Assembly (NCBI RefSeq): GCF_014230145.1
Contig: NZ_JACHVC010000012.1
Span: forward strand, 5,001 to 69,000
DNA: 64,000 nt
Source of the DNA: Pelagicoccus albus
GTDB lineage: Bacteria; Verrucomicrobiota; Verrucomicrobiia; Opitutales; Opitutaceae
Reading direction: 5' to 3'
Numbering within the stretch: position 1 is the first letter of the stretch; every line of letters starts with the position of its first letter. The notes under the pieces were generated by a model. It saw only the letters and a program-made list of their open reading frames with translations. It had not been told where the DNA came from and ran no database searches. Position numbers and translations under genes: made by a program. Below are positions 43,915 to 52,928 of this stretch, piece after piece.

Positions 43915-44832
43915 ATGGAGGAAATAGAGTATCTTGGAGAAACCATCTACCGCTGGGAAGTCGGGGCCTCGACCTACCTAGCCGCGCCCACACGCGGAGC
44001 TCGTCTGATGAATTGGAACTTGAGCTACGCAGACGGCACTTTCCGCGACATCATCCATTGGCCCGACATAGACTCTATCGACAAGCTGGTCAAAGCGAGA
44101 GGTGGCAACCCCATCCTGTTCCCCTTTTCTGCCCGTACTTTTTCTAAAGGAGAGATCCAGAAATGGGTCGCCCCATCCGGCGAAACACTGCCGATGCCCA
44201 TGCACGGCTTCGCTCGCCAAGGCAAATTTGAGATCACCCGGATCGACCAAACCGGTTTCGCAGCGAGCCTCCTCCCCGACTCAATCGCCAAGGAAGCATA
44301 CCCTTTCGAATACGACTTCGAAGTCGTCTACCGTTTCCACGCCCGCGAGATGAGCGTGGAACTTAGACTGACCAACCAAGGAAAAATATCGATTCCTTGG
44401 TCCGCCGGGCATCATTTCTATTTCACCATTCCATGGATCGACGGCACCTCTCGCGAGGATTATAAGCTCAAGATTCCAGCCAAGAAGGCAGTCAGGCAGG
44501 ATGCCAAGGGTTCGCTATCCCCAGTTAAGGGCATCAAGAAGATCGACAAGATTAGTAATCCCGAGCTCGTAGATCGTATCCATTATCAACTGACCAGCCC
44601 TATCATCGAGTGTTACTGCACCAAGGATGACTCCAAGCTGGAAATTGAAGTCGGCACAAATCCCACTCCTAACTCCGGATACGCCCTCGTAACATGGACT
44701 GAAACAGATGAGTCCCCCTTCTTCTGCATCGAGCCGTGGATGGGGCCGCCGAATGCTCCCGAGAACGAGATTGGCCTACATCAAGTCGCGCCCGGAGAGA
44801 CCCAAGCCTTCTCGGTAACTATCCGCACCTAG
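43915..44832 (+). CDS. Aldose 1-epimerase family protein (mutarotase-like)
   Basis: 305 residues of the galactose-mutarotase-like superfamily, which interconverts alpha and beta anomers of sugars or hexose 6-phosphates. Motifs: GGNPILFPFSARTF (70-83), MPMHGFARQ (His near residue 100), SAGHHFYFTIPW (His pair near 165) and FCIEPWMGPPNA (Glu near 275). It is cytosolic. ATG at 43915. It precedes nadC by 81 bp and has no evident link to it. It might serve glucose from glucan breakdown, but that is only a guess. Confidence 0.85.
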   Translation: MEEIEYLGETIYRWEVGASTYLAAPTRGARLMNWNLSYADGTFRDIIHWPDIDSIDKLVKARGGNPILFPFSARTFSKGEIQKWVAPSGETLPMPMHGFARQGKFEITRIDQTGFAASLLPDSIAKEAYPFEYDFEVVYRFHAREMSVELRLTNQGKISIPWSAGHHFYFTIPWIDGTSREDYKLKIPAKKAVRQDAKGSLSPVKGIKKIDKISNPELVDRIHYQLTSPIIECYCTKDDSKLEIEVGTNPTPNSGYALVTWTETDESPFFCIEPWMGPPNAPENEIGLHQVAPGETQAFSVTIRT

Positions 44833-44913
44833 AGAGCGGCGGAAGCTTTCTTCCGAATTCGGAAATTCCCGCTTCACCATTGGGTCAAGAGATCCCATGG
44901 TCCTGCTTCTTCC

Positions 44914-45825
44914 ATGAAAAATCCCGACCTCTGCTGCCAACGCCTCGCTTGGGGCGATATTGATATCTCTCCCATAAAAACGCTTATCGGGCTCGCGAAA
45001 TCTGAAGATCTGGAAGCAGGTGGACTCCTAAACGGAACCTCCACTCCGGGCGATCACTCCTCTGCCCTTTTGGAAGCAGGGCAAAACGTGACGACCACAC
45101 TAAAAGCCCGCACAGAAATCTCACTCTGCGGGGTCGAGTTAGCTCCTCATGTCTTAGCCGCTTACGACTCAGAGCTCACTTTTCAGGCGCTCGCCAAAGA
45201 TGGTGACAAGCTCGATTCGGGTGACTCCATCGGAACTGTCTCCGGTCCAGTCCGAAGCCTGCTCAGCGCCGAACGCCCTTTGCTAAACTTCATGCAAAAG
45301 CTCTCCGGAGTTTCGACCCTGACCCGCAAGTACGTCGACGCGATGGGCGACAGCCCCACTCGCCTACTAGACACCCGCAAAACTACGCCGGGCTATCGGA
45401 CGCTGGAAAAATACGCCGTCGCCTGCGGAGGAGGATGGAACCACCGCATCGGTTTGTTCGACCGCGTCATGCTAAAGGACAATCATCTCGCCGCGTTCGG
45501 CGCGGATCCCCGCCAATCCGCCATCGACGCAGTTCAAGCCTCCCGCTCCAAGCATCCAAAGATCCTAGTCGAAATGGAAGTCGACACGCTCGGGCAAATA
45601 GAACACGCCCTAGCCGCTCAAGTGGACATTATCCTCTTAGACAACTTTTCCGTCGCCCAACTCAAGGAAGCGATCTCATTGATCGGTGATCGGGCAGTCA
45701 CCGAGGCCAGTGGAGGCATCACCATCGAGAGCCTGCCGGAGCTGGCTAGCCTCGGCCTAGACTTCATCTCCACCGGAGCCACCGTACACCAATCCACTTG
45801 GATCGACATCGGCCTCGACTCCTGA
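44914..45825 (+). CDS. nadC: Nicotinate-nucleotide pyrophosphorylase (carboxylating)
   Basis: NadC (quinolinate phosphoribosyltransferase) makes nicotinate mononucleotide from quinolinate and PRPP in NAD synthesis. 303 residues with GDHSS (near 48), ERPLLNFMQKLSGVSTLTRKYVDAM, LLDTRKTTPGYRTLEKYAVACGGGWNHRIGLFDRVMLKDNH (substrate-binding signature), VEMEVDTLGQ, DIILLDNF and ASGGI. Its stop is 7 bp before birA, so the two are cotranscribed. Confidence 0.96.
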   Translation: MKNPDLCCQRLAWGDIDISPIKTLIGLAKSEDLEAGGLLNGTSTPGDHSSALLEAGQNVTTTLKARTEISLCGVELAPHVLAAYDSELTFQALAKDGDKLDSGDSIGTVSGPVRSLLSAERPLLNFMQKLSGVSTLTRKYVDAMGDSPTRLLDTRKTTPGYRTLEKYAVACGGGWNHRIGLFDRVMLKDNHLAAFGADPRQSAIDAVQASRSKHPKILVEMEVDTLGQIEHALAAQVDIILLDNFSVAQLKEAISLIGDRAVTEASGGITIESLPELASLGLDFISTGATVHQSTWIDIGLDS

Positions 45826-45832
45826 TTTTCCC

Positions 45833-46825
45833 ATGACTGATAAAAACGTACTCATCCTACGCGAATTTCTGGCCGCCGAAGGCGACTTCGTATCGGGAAG
45901 CGAACTGGCGGAGCTGATCGGCGTCTCTCGCGTATCCGTCTGGTCTTACTTGGAGAAACTCAAGGCCAAAGGTTTCGAGTTCGAAGCCGTCCGAAGCAAG
46001 GGGTACCGGCTAACCCAAATGCCAAGCGAGTTGAACGAAGCCCTCATCCAATCGCGCCTGCAACACGCAGCGGCAGATTTCCAGGCCATCGTTTTGGACG
46101 AAGTCGACAGCACCAACTCCGAAGCGGAACGCCGTATCGCCAACGGCGACCCAACTCCCTTTGTGGTAGCATCCAGACTTCAAACCCAAGGTCGCGGCCG
46201 TCTGGGAAGAGTTTGGCACAGCCCTCAAAACGGAAACCTTTACGCAAGCTTCGCCTTCCGCCCTCAAGTCTCCCCCAGTCAAATCTCGCTCTTCACGCTT
46301 TGGATGGGGATCAATATTTGCGAGTGCATCAACTCCATCTGCCGCACCAGCTGCCAAATCAAATGGCCCAACGACCTGCACGTGGAGGGCAAGAAGGTAG
46401 CGGGCATTCTGACCGAAGCCCGCATGGAGGCGGATCTCGTGCTTAACGTAGTGCTTGGCATCGGCCTAAACGTGAACAGCGACGCCTCAACCTGGCCAGA
46501 CGAGCTAAAGAGCATCGCCACCTCCCTCAACCAGGTAGCGGGCGAAACTTTCGATATTAACAAACTCGTATCCACCCTCACTGGCCGAATCGCCATCGCC
46601 TACCGCAAACTCCTAGACGGAAGCCATAAAGCCGAGCTGAAGGAACGCTGGGCTCGCTATGATTCCCTCTTGGGCAAAAATGTGGCCCTCCTCCAGGGAG
46701 ATCAGAGAATCTCTGGCATCGCTAGCGGCATTGACTCGAGCGGCTCTTTAATCATCGAGCGGGCCGATGGATCACGCTATCTCGCTCGAGCAGGAGAAGT
46801 GACGATCGAGAAGCAACCGCTCTAA
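45833..46825 (+). CDS. birA: Biotin-protein ligase and possible biotin operon repressor
   Basis: 330 residues in three parts: N-terminal winged HTH (10-65, SGSELAELIGVSRVSVWSYLEKLKAKGF), catalytic domain with DEVDSTNSEAERRI, QTQGRGRLGRVWHSPQNGNLYASFAF (biotinyl-AMP loop) and QIKWPNDLHVEGKKVAGILTEA, and a C-terminal SH3-like domain (LLGKNVALLQGDQRISGIASGIDSSGSLII). It joins biotin to AccB, encoded at 1.1 kb. The HTH implies regulatory capacity, though no bio operator was seen in the window. Confidence 0.95.
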   Translation: MTDKNVLILREFLAAEGDFVSGSELAELIGVSRVSVWSYLEKLKAKGFEFEAVRSKGYRLTQMPSELNEALIQSRLQHAAADFQAIVLDEVDSTNSEAERRIANGDPTPFVVASRLQTQGRGRLGRVWHSPQNGNLYASFAFRPQVSPSQISLFTLWMGINICECINSICRTSCQIKWPNDLHVEGKKVAGILTEARMEADLVLNVVLGIGLNVNSDASTWPDELKSIATSLNQVAGETFDINKLVSTLTGRIAIAYRKLLDGSHKAELKERWARYDSLLGKNVALLQGDQRISGIASGIDSSGSLIIERADGSRYLARAGEVTIEKQPL

Positions 46826-46856
46826 TTTCCAACTAAACCGCCAATATCCAACTCCT

Positions 46857-47402
46857 ATGAAGCTCCATCCCGAGATATCCGCCAAGCACCTAGCTTGGAT
46901 AGAAAAGCAACAAATGTTCTTCGTAGGCACTGCCCCTCTCGATGCGGAAGGACACGTCAATCTTTCGCCCAAAGGAGGCGACAGCTTTCGCGTCCTGAGT
47001 CCTCTGCAAGTCGCCTACCTCGACTACACCGGTAGCGGGGCGGAGACCATTGCCCACCTCCGTGAAAATGGTCGCATAGTGATCATGTTCTGCGCGTTCG
47101 AAGGGCCTCCACAGATTTTCCGACTGCACGGCAAAGGGACTGCCCACCTGCACGGAAGCCCGGAATTCGAAGAACTAAGCAAACATTTTCCAGAGAACCC
47201 GGGAGCTCGGTCTATCGTAGTGGTTGATGTGGAGCGAGTCGCCGATTCCTGTGGCTACGCTGTCCCCTTTTATGACTTTAAGGGGCACCGCAATGGACTC
47301 GACAAATGGGCCGAGAAAAAGGGCGAAGACGGGGTCAAGGCCTACCAAGCAGAGAACAATGAACGCAGCATAGATGGGCTGCCTTCCATTGACCACAGCT
47401 AA
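46857..47402 (+). CDS. Pyridoxamine 5'-phosphate oxidase family protein (FMN-binding)
   Basis: 181 residues with a split-barrel flavin-binding fold: KHLAWIEKQQMFFVGTAPLDAEGHVNLSPKGGDSFRVLSP, then YLDYTGSGAETIAHLRENGRIVIMFCAFEGPPQIFRLHGKGTAH. This matches the PNPOx-like group of uncharacterised flavoproteins (Pfam PNPOx-like), not the true PdxH, which has a different C-terminus. It is cytosolic, 31 bp after birA. The reaction is unknown. Confidence 0.82.
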   Translation: MKLHPEISAKHLAWIEKQQMFFVGTAPLDAEGHVNLSPKGGDSFRVLSPLQVAYLDYTGSGAETIAHLRENGRIVIMFCAFEGPPQIFRLHGKGTAHLHGSPEFEELSKHFPENPGARSIVVVDVERVADSCGYAVPFYDFKGHRNGLDKWAEKKGEDGVKAYQAENNERSIDGLPSIDHS

Positions 47403-47445
47403 GCCAAGCTGGGCAAAAGACCCTACATAAAAGGTAAAACAGGTT

Positions 47446-47472
47446 TAAAGAAGGGAGCGGTAATTCCGATAA
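47446..47472 (+). promoter_or_regulatory. Sigma-28 (FliA)-like promoter
   Basis: TAAAGAAG, 11 bp, TCCGATAA compares with the consensus TAAAGTTT-N11-GCCGATAA: five of eight at -35, seven of eight at -10, and exact spacing. It lies about 120 bp upstream of an Aer-type PAS protein gene, a typical member of a motility/chemotaxis regulon. Confidence 0.6.
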
Positions 47473-47594
47473 AACCTACAAATCTCTCTTTATTCCGCGA
47501 CGGCCGCCGCGACCCTTTAAACCAAGCCATCTAGAACCTTCCCACCGATGCGACTCCACGTACCGCACGCGTCGGACCTTCCCTCCGCTCCCAA

Positions 47595-49052
47595 ATGAAA
47601 AAGCAGGCTCTCCTACCCACCGGAATCGAGCAGCAATTCGAAATCTACGAGACCTTCTTCTCGACGACAGACTATCGCGGCATCATCACGGCGGGAAACA
47701 GTATTTTAACCCGCACCAGCGGCTACTCGCTCGATGAACTGATCGGCTCGCCTCACAATCTGATTCGCCACCCTTCCATGCCGAGATGCGTTTTCGCCAT
47801 GCTCTGGGAAAATGCCAAGGACCGGCAACCTTTCGCTGGCTACGTTATCAACCAAGCCAAAAACGGGAATCACTATTGGGTCTTCGCTCTCATTGAACCA
47901 CAAGCGGAGGAAATCATCTCCATCCGCATCAAACCGAGTTGCGGGCTCTTGAGCACCATCCAGTCCCTTTACCCGCAGCTACTGCAAGCCGAGGATGACG
48001 CTTTGGCCAACGGAGAGTCGATTCCCCAAGCCATTCAACGATCAAAAGCTTTGCTTGCCGAAGCAGTGCAGAAGCTAGGCTTCCAAGACTACGAAGCGTT
48101 CAGCCATTACAGCATAAACGCAGAGATACGACACCGGGACTCGGTCGTTAAAAAACAAGGCAGAACCCTTTTCCCAACTTCTATCCCGAGCACTTCGGAT
48201 CAGGTAACACAGGAGGCCTACTACCGCGCCAAAAAAGCGTACCAAAACCTAGGCAGCGTCTTTACGGAGTTGGATAATTTCACTCGCCTTGCCAAAGAGA
48301 TCAAAGATGGACGAGACGCGGTTCGCGATATCGCCGACGAATTTCGACTCAACGCCCTCAACGCAAATATCGCCGCCACCCCGCTTGGCGGAAAAGGCGC
48401 TACGATCGAAACCATCACCCGATTTCTGCACTCCCACGCCGGCGAGTTCTCGGACAATACAAGCAGTCTCGCCGATCAGGCAGCCGTAACGACCTCCTCC
48501 ATTCAAAGATGCGTGGCACGCCTCGCCTCCGCCCGTATCCAAATGGAGACATTGATCAATTACCTTTGCGAAAGTTCGTATTCGGGAGATTCTCGCCTAC
48601 TGGCCGGAATGCTTTCGGTAGCTGTGTCAGAAAACCTGATACATGCAGAGCGGCGAATTCACTCCATCCTGAAATCCCTCTCCGAACTGGGCCGCAAGCA
48701 AGAGGCTCTGCAAAGGGCCATCACCGCCTTTAACGTCGCCCAAACCTCTGGTTTGATGGAATGTTCCCGCCTTCCAGAGGCTAAGCACCTCACCAGTATG
48801 TTCTCGGACCTCAGACAACGGATCGAGGATGCCAACACGGAACTGGCCGACTCTGAGCGCATATTGGATAAGCTGAAATCACTCGCTGCAGCTGCTCCGC
48901 CCAAGATCAAAATGGTGATTGCGAGCTTGCGAACCATAAGCGGGCGCGAACCTAAGCTCCCGCTCGGGATCCAGCCCTTTTCAAATGCCGAGCACTCGAT
49001 GCTCACATTCGAGCCGCCAGCTCGAAACGCCCATCCAAGCGTTTTGCGGTAA
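47595..49052 (+). CDS. Soluble Aer-type PAS protein with divergent chemoreceptor-like C-terminus
   Basis: 485 residues without a membrane segment. An Aer-type PAS domain (15-105) reads DYRGIITAGNSILTRTSGYS, then DELIGSPHNLIRHPSMPRCVFAMLWENAK and NGNHYWVFALIEP; such domains usually hold FAD or heme to sense redox state. The C-terminal 270 residues are helical. EFRLNALNANIAATPLGGKGATIETITRFL (about 253-283) resembles the chemoreceptor tip (LALNAAIEAARAGE.GRGFAVVA) but has lost many conserved residues, including the E/R pattern for CheA/CheW contact. The 3' end overlaps dprA by 50 bp, tail to tail. I infer a cytosolic energy-taxis or motility regulator. Confidence 0.7.
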   Translation: MKKQALLPTGIEQQFEIYETFFSTTDYRGIITAGNSILTRTSGYSLDELIGSPHNLIRHPSMPRCVFAMLWENAKDRQPFAGYVINQAKNGNHYWVFALIEPQAEEIISIRIKPSCGLLSTIQSLYPQLLQAEDDALANGESIPQAIQRSKALLAEAVQKLGFQDYEAFSHYSINAEIRHRDSVVKKQGRTLFPTSIPSTSDQVTQEAYYRAKKAYQNLGSVFTELDNFTRLAKEIKDGRDAVRDIADEFRLNALNANIAATPLGGKGATIETITRFLHSHAGEFSDNTSSLADQAAVTTSSIQRCVARLASARIQMETLINYLCESSYSGDSRLLAGMLSVAVSENLIHAERRIHSILKSLSELGRKQEALQRAITAFNVAQTSGLMECSRLPEAKHLTSMFSDLRQRIEDANTELADSERILDKLKSLAAAAPPKIKMVIASLRTISGREPKLPLGIQPFSNAEHSMLTFEPPARNAHPSVLR

Positions 49053-50136
49053 CTCCCTTCAGTTCCAAAGTCAGTAGCGAAACCGAAACCTCGGAAATCC
49101 CTAGGTCTAGCTTCTCCGCCAAGTCCTCCTGGCTTACCGCTTCCCCTCCCTCGAGCAGCTTCGCTATTTGAGCTTCCAGGCCTTCGAGCTTTGGCAGTCT
49201 ATCAGCCAAATCCGAGCGTTCCAAATCCAGCTCGAGCTCAGGGGCTTCTCGTAGATAGTTCAACTCTTCCAGAAGGTCATCGACGCTCCGCAACAAGAGG
49301 GCTCCATCGCGTATCAGCTGGTGGCTACCTCGACTTCCCTTTTGGTCTATCCGTCCGGGAACCGCAGCTACCAGACGACCTTGCTCGCCGGCGAAACGGG
49401 CCGTGATCATCGAGCCGCCCGCGTCGTCCGACTCTACCACAACCACCGCGTGCGACATGCCGCTTACCAAACGATTGCGCATCGGAAAGGTTTGCCGATC
49501 CGCTCTGCGCCCAAACGGAAACTCCGAAATCACGGCTCCATTCTCTTGAGCGTCTCGAAAGATCTCCACGTTCTCCGGCGGATAAACGATGTCGATGCCG
49601 CAACCAAATACGCAAACAGTACTGCCTCCCTCCACTTCGAGGGCCCCTTTGTGGGCAAAGGTATCAATCCCCCGAGCCATACCACTGGTCACACAAAAAC
49701 CGAGTTGAGCCAAATCACGCCCCATCGAACGAGCAACGGATTGGCCATAGAGCGTACAATGCCGAGTCCCCACGATCGCGACAGAAGGCTTTCTGAAATC
49801 GTATTTGCCCAGCCGATACAGTCCGATCGGAGGATCGGAAACCTCCTTTAGCAAGCTCGGATAGCAATCGTCCTCCCGGGTCACGAAATCGACCCCACGC
49901 TGTTCCGCCTGCTTCATCTCCTTTTCCAATTTGAAGTGAGCAGACCAATCGAGAAGGACTTCGACCGCTTTTCGCTGCAGTCCTTTCACGCCTTCGAGTT
50001 CGCTTCGAGAGGCTTGCAAGATCTTCCGAGGATCGTCGTCGAAAGCGTTTAGTAGTCGGTTCAAGGATACCGGACCAATAGCCGGCAATCCGTTTAAAGC
50101 CCAGTAGGCTTCTTTACGGGAGAGTTGGGGTTCCAT
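49003..50136 (-). CDS. dprA: DNA-processing protein DprA
   Basis: About 377 residues; DprA loads RecA on incoming single-stranded DNA in natural transformation. N-terminal HhH-like region (RKEAYWALNGLPAIGPVSLNRLL), Rossmann core with VAIVGTRHCTLYGQSVARSMGRDLAQLGFCVTSGMARGIDTFAHKGAL and VCVFGCGIDIVYPPEN, SEFPFGRRADRQTFPMRNRLVSGMSHAVVVVES, and a C-terminal winged helix (GEAVSQEDLAEKLDLGISEVSVSLLTLELKG). ATG at 50136 has GGAGAGG upstream and overlaps the nnr end by 43 bp; the longer open frame upstream is nnr in another frame. Confidence 0.95.
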   Translation of the reverse strand: MEPQLSRKEAYWALNGLPAIGPVSLNRLLNAFDDDPRKILQASRSELEGVKGLQRKAVEVLLDWSAHFKLEKEMKQAEQRGVDFVTREDDCYPSLLKEVSDPPIGLYRLGKYDFRKPSVAIVGTRHCTLYGQSVARSMGRDLAQLGFCVTSGMARGIDTFAHKGALEVEGGSTVCVFGCGIDIVYPPENVEIFRDAQENGAVISEFPFGRRADRQTFPMRNRLVSGMSHAVVVVESDDAGGSMITARFAGEQGRLVAAVPGRIDQKGSRGSHQLIRDGALLLRSVDDLLEELNYLREAPELELDLERSDLADRLPKLEGLEAQIAKLLEGGEAVSQEDLAEKLDLGISEVSVSLLTLELKGVTAKRLDGRFELAARM

Positions 50137-51677
50137 ACCTCTCCAAGCTGAAGGGCAGGAGCTAAAAAGTCCAACAAGTCCGTAGTCCGCACCGCCACCT
50201 GACCTTTGTCGATGGCCAATAGGTCCGCGGCTTTCCCATGCCAGTAGACAGCCCGACAAGCCGACTCGAACAGCGATGCATCTCCTTGAGCCACTAAGCC
50301 CGCTAGCAAACCTGCCAACAGGTCCCCGCTTCCTCCACGTGACAGTACCGGATTTCCTCCGGCATTGACGGCCAGCAGGTCGTTTTGGGCCACCCGCGTA
50401 GCGGACCCTTTCTTCACAACCGTGACTACCTTTTCCTTCACGTAATCGAGAAGAGCGGCATCCGAACAATCTGCCCTTCCCGAAAGCCGTTTAAATTCAC
50501 CATCATGCGGAGTCAGAACCAGGTCTCGGTTACCAGCCTGCAAAAACGACTCGACCACTTCCGGACGCAAAGCGTCTGCGTCCAAAACCGCCGGTTTGTC
50601 CCAAACCTTACCAATCTCCTTCAACAGAACCTGAGTCTCTGAGTCATCGCTCATACCTGGTCCCATCAAGAGGCAACTCGCTTTGCTCAACATGGTTTTA
50701 ACCTGCCAAAGCCCTTCCAGAGCGAGCCCGCCCTCAGGAGTCTCTGGCCACGGCCGCCACATAGCCTCCGGAAGGCTAACTGCCAAAGTCGAGCATACGG
50801 ACTCGGGAGCAAAAACGGTTACCAGCCCAACCCCACTACGCAACGCAGAGCTGACGCACATGGCTAGTGCACCGGGCATACTTCGTGAACCAGCCAACAC
50901 GAGCAAATGACCCATCGCCCTCTTTTCGGATCGAGCAGGGCGAAGAGCCCTTAAAGGATCAAGGATAGCATCCACCAAAATCCGCGGACTCGCGTCGTTA
51001 CTCTTCTCGAAAAAACCGATGTCTAAATAACGAAGTGCCCCCGCAGATTCCGCTTCCAAAAGCGGTTTCTTAAAGATGCCGGTGGCGAGTGTCAGATCTG
51101 CCCGAAACGGTTCTTCGTCACATTCATCGCCCACACCCGAAGGAAGGTCTATCGAGATCCTCAAACGAATCGAGGGATGGGCGTTCACATAATCGACGAT
51201 CGTTCGGACTCCCTCTCGCAAAGGCGGGCGAACCTGAAACCCAAGCAAGCCATCGATACACAAGTCAAAAGACTCAGTGCGAAGTTCGTCCAAACTTTCG
51301 ACCGATGGCGTCTCCAAAATCCGGATATCCGCCGCGTCTTCCAGAATCGACAATGCTCGGTTGGTATTTGGCTTCAGCTCATCTCTCGAATTCGCCAGTA
51401 TCAAGCTAATCGAAGCGATGCAGGAATGATCCTCGAGCAGAGCCAGAATCCCCAGCAACGCATCGCCGCCGTTGTGCCCCTTACCGATCAGACCAAGTAC
51501 CGACAATCCCTCTTGCGGATAGCGAGACATGGAGAAATAGCTTCGTATCGCCTGACCCAATTGAGTCCCGACCTTTCGCATGGCCTGCCAAGCCTGCTCT
51601 TCCGAATGGATCAGACCCTCTTCCCAGAGGCCTGAGTCCGCGCAGCTTAGGATCGGGTGCGAGAAGTCTGGATTCAT
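50094..51677 (-). CDS. nnr: Bifunctional NAD(P)H-hydrate epimerase / ADP-dependent dehydratase
   Basis: About 527 residues; repairs hydrated NAD(P)H. N-terminal YjeF epimerase domain (1-220): GLIGKGHNGGDALLGILALL, LCIDGLLGFQVRPPL and IRISIDLPSGVG. C-terminal ribokinase-like dehydratase (235-510): GHLLVLAGSRSMPGALAM, LLMGPGMSDDSET, VLDADALRPE, LTPHDGEFKRL and SRGGSGDLLAGLLAGLVAQG. ATG at 51677 (MNPDFSHPIL) is 13 bp after acpS; further upstream codons overlap acpS and are not used. Confidence 0.95.
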   Translation of the reverse strand: MNPDFSHPILSCADSGLWEEGLIHSEEQAWQAMRKVGTQLGQAIRSYFSMSRYPQEGLSVLGLIGKGHNGGDALLGILALLEDHSCIASISLILANSRDELKPNTNRALSILEDAADIRILETPSVESLDELRTESFDLCIDGLLGFQVRPPLREGVRTIVDYVNAHPSIRLRISIDLPSGVGDECDEEPFRADLTLATGIFKKPLLEAESAGALRYLDIGFFEKSNDASPRILVDAILDPLRALRPARSEKRAMGHLLVLAGSRSMPGALAMCVSSALRSGVGLVTVFAPESVCSTLAVSLPEAMWRPWPETPEGGLALEGLWQVKTMLSKASCLLMGPGMSDDSETQVLLKEIGKVWDKPAVLDADALRPEVVESFLQAGNRDLVLTPHDGEFKRLSGRADCSDAALLDYVKEKVVTVVKKGSATRVAQNDLLAVNAGGNPVLSRGGSGDLLAGLLAGLVAQGDASLFESACRAVYWHGKAADLLAIDKGQVAVRTTDLLDFLAPALQLGEVWNPNSPVKKPTGL

Positions 51678-51690
51678 CAATACAAGTCGC

Positions 51691-52098
51691 TCAGCCAATG
51701 ATCGTGGCGAAGGCGATGGCGTCGGTCGAAGTGTGGGAAAGGCTGATCGCCACCCGACTTCCCCCCAAGCGTTCAAGCAGCTCTTGAGCTTTCGGGTCCA
51801 ACTGGATTTCAGGCTGACCTCTGCTTCCAGATACCACCCCAATCGAAGTCCAATTAATGAACTCCCCGATCCCCGTAGTAAACGCCTTGGCGACTGCTTC
51901 CTTTGCCGCAAAACGAGCCGCGTAGCGCTCCGAAGGGTCGCGGTACTTGGCGCAGTATTCGAGCTCAGCCGGAGTATAAACTCGCTGCAAAAAACGGTCT
52001 CCCTGCCGCGCCACCAAATCGCGAATACGATCCACGGATACGATATCCACTCCGATCCCCAGGACGGGGCCTTTGGCGGGCAAAGAGATCTCGTTCAT
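51691..52098 (-). CDS. acpS: Holo-[acyl-carrier-protein] synthase
   Basis: AcpS transfers 4'-phosphopantetheine from CoA to acyl carrier protein. 135 residues with GIGVDIVSVDRIRDL (Mg-binding Asp), VYTPAELEYC, RYAARFAAKEAVAKAFTTGIG (Glu in AAKEA) and ISLSHTSTDAIAFA. It lies 10 bp after pdxJ, in the common pdxJ-acpS-nnr order. Confidence 0.96.
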   Translation of the reverse strand: MNEISLPAKGPVLGIGVDIVSVDRIRDLVARQGDRFLQRVYTPAELEYCAKYRDPSERYAARFAAKEAVAKAFTTGIGEFINWTSIGVVSGSRGQPEIQLDPKAQELLERLGGSRVAISLSHTSTDAIAFATIIG

Positions 52099-52108
52099 AA
52101 AATAACGA

Positions 52109-52867
52109 CTACGCCCCCGCCATGAGGGCTTTCATCTCACGAACCGCTTCGTCGATTCCGAAGAAGACCGAACGGCTAATGATGCTGTGCCCGATGTTGA
52201 GTTCATGCAATTCCGGTATGGTGATCACTTCCGAAACGTTGACGTAATTGATCCCATGCCCGGCATTCACTGTGAGCCCCAACTCGGCGGCATGCTTGGC
52301 ACCTTCCGCCAGACGGTTGAACTCAACTTGTCGCTCGGCAGTGTAGTAGGCATTTGCATACGCTCCGGTGTGCAACTCGATGTACTTGGCTCCCGTCTTG
52401 GCCGACGCTTCGATCTGGGCGAAATCCGGATCAATAAACAGGCTGGACTCGATGCCGGCCTCCGCTGCGGATTTCACGATTCTCTCGATTCGGTCGTATT
52501 GGCCCGCGACTTCTAGCCCACCTTCAGTGGTGACTTCTTCACGACTCTCCGGCACGACACAAATCGTTTCGGGCAAAACCTCCAGAGCGAAGGCCAACAT
52601 CTCGTCGGTCGCGGCCATCTCCATGTTGAGACGGGTCGCGATGCAATCCCTCAGTCGGCGTACATCCGCCTGCTGGATGTGGCGGGCATCTTCTCTCGGA
52701 TGGACGGTGATCCCTTGAGCACCGGCCTTTTCGCAAAGCAGGGCCACCATAACTGGATCAGGTTCTACGAACTGGCCGCAGCCGCGTGGACTGTCCTTGT
52801 ACCGTGCTTGGCGAAGTGTGGCGATATGATCGATGTTCACGCCGAGAAGAATGCTTTTACTAGACAT
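52109..52867 (-). CDS. pdxJ: Pyridoxine 5'-phosphate synthase
   Basis: PdxJ condenses 1-deoxyxylulose 5-phosphate with aminoacetone 3-phosphate in the DXP-dependent vitamin B6 pathway. 252 residues from ATG 52867 (MSSKSILLGVNIDHIATLRQARYKDSPR): GVNIDHIATLRQAR, ITVHPREDARHIQ, NMEMAATDEM, VPESREEVTTEGGL, IELHTGAYANAY, VNAGHGINYVNV and LNIGHSIISRSVFFG are the family blocks. The frame extends upstream beyond the start but across the divergent gene's promoter. Confidence 0.97.
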   Translation of the reverse strand: MSSKSILLGVNIDHIATLRQARYKDSPRGCGQFVEPDPVMVALLCEKAGAQGITVHPREDARHIQQADVRRLRDCIATRLNMEMAATDEMLAFALEVLPETICVVPESREEVTTEGGLEVAGQYDRIERIVKSAAEAGIESSLFIDPDFAQIEASAKTGAKYIELHTGAYANAYYTAERQVEFNRLAEGAKHAAELGLTVNAGHGINYVNVSEVITIPELHELNIGHSIISRSVFFGIDEAVREMKALMAGA

Positions 52868-52928
52868 ATTAAAAATTTCCGCAAGGTATAGGGCCTGCTT
52901 TGCCTGACGCAATCCAAGCTTCCAAAGA

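Noticed and set aside
50137-50469. Longer DprA reading frame
   Set aside because: The extra 111 residues are the nnr gene read in another frame; ATG 50136 has a strong Shine-Dalgarno sequence and the family N-terminus.
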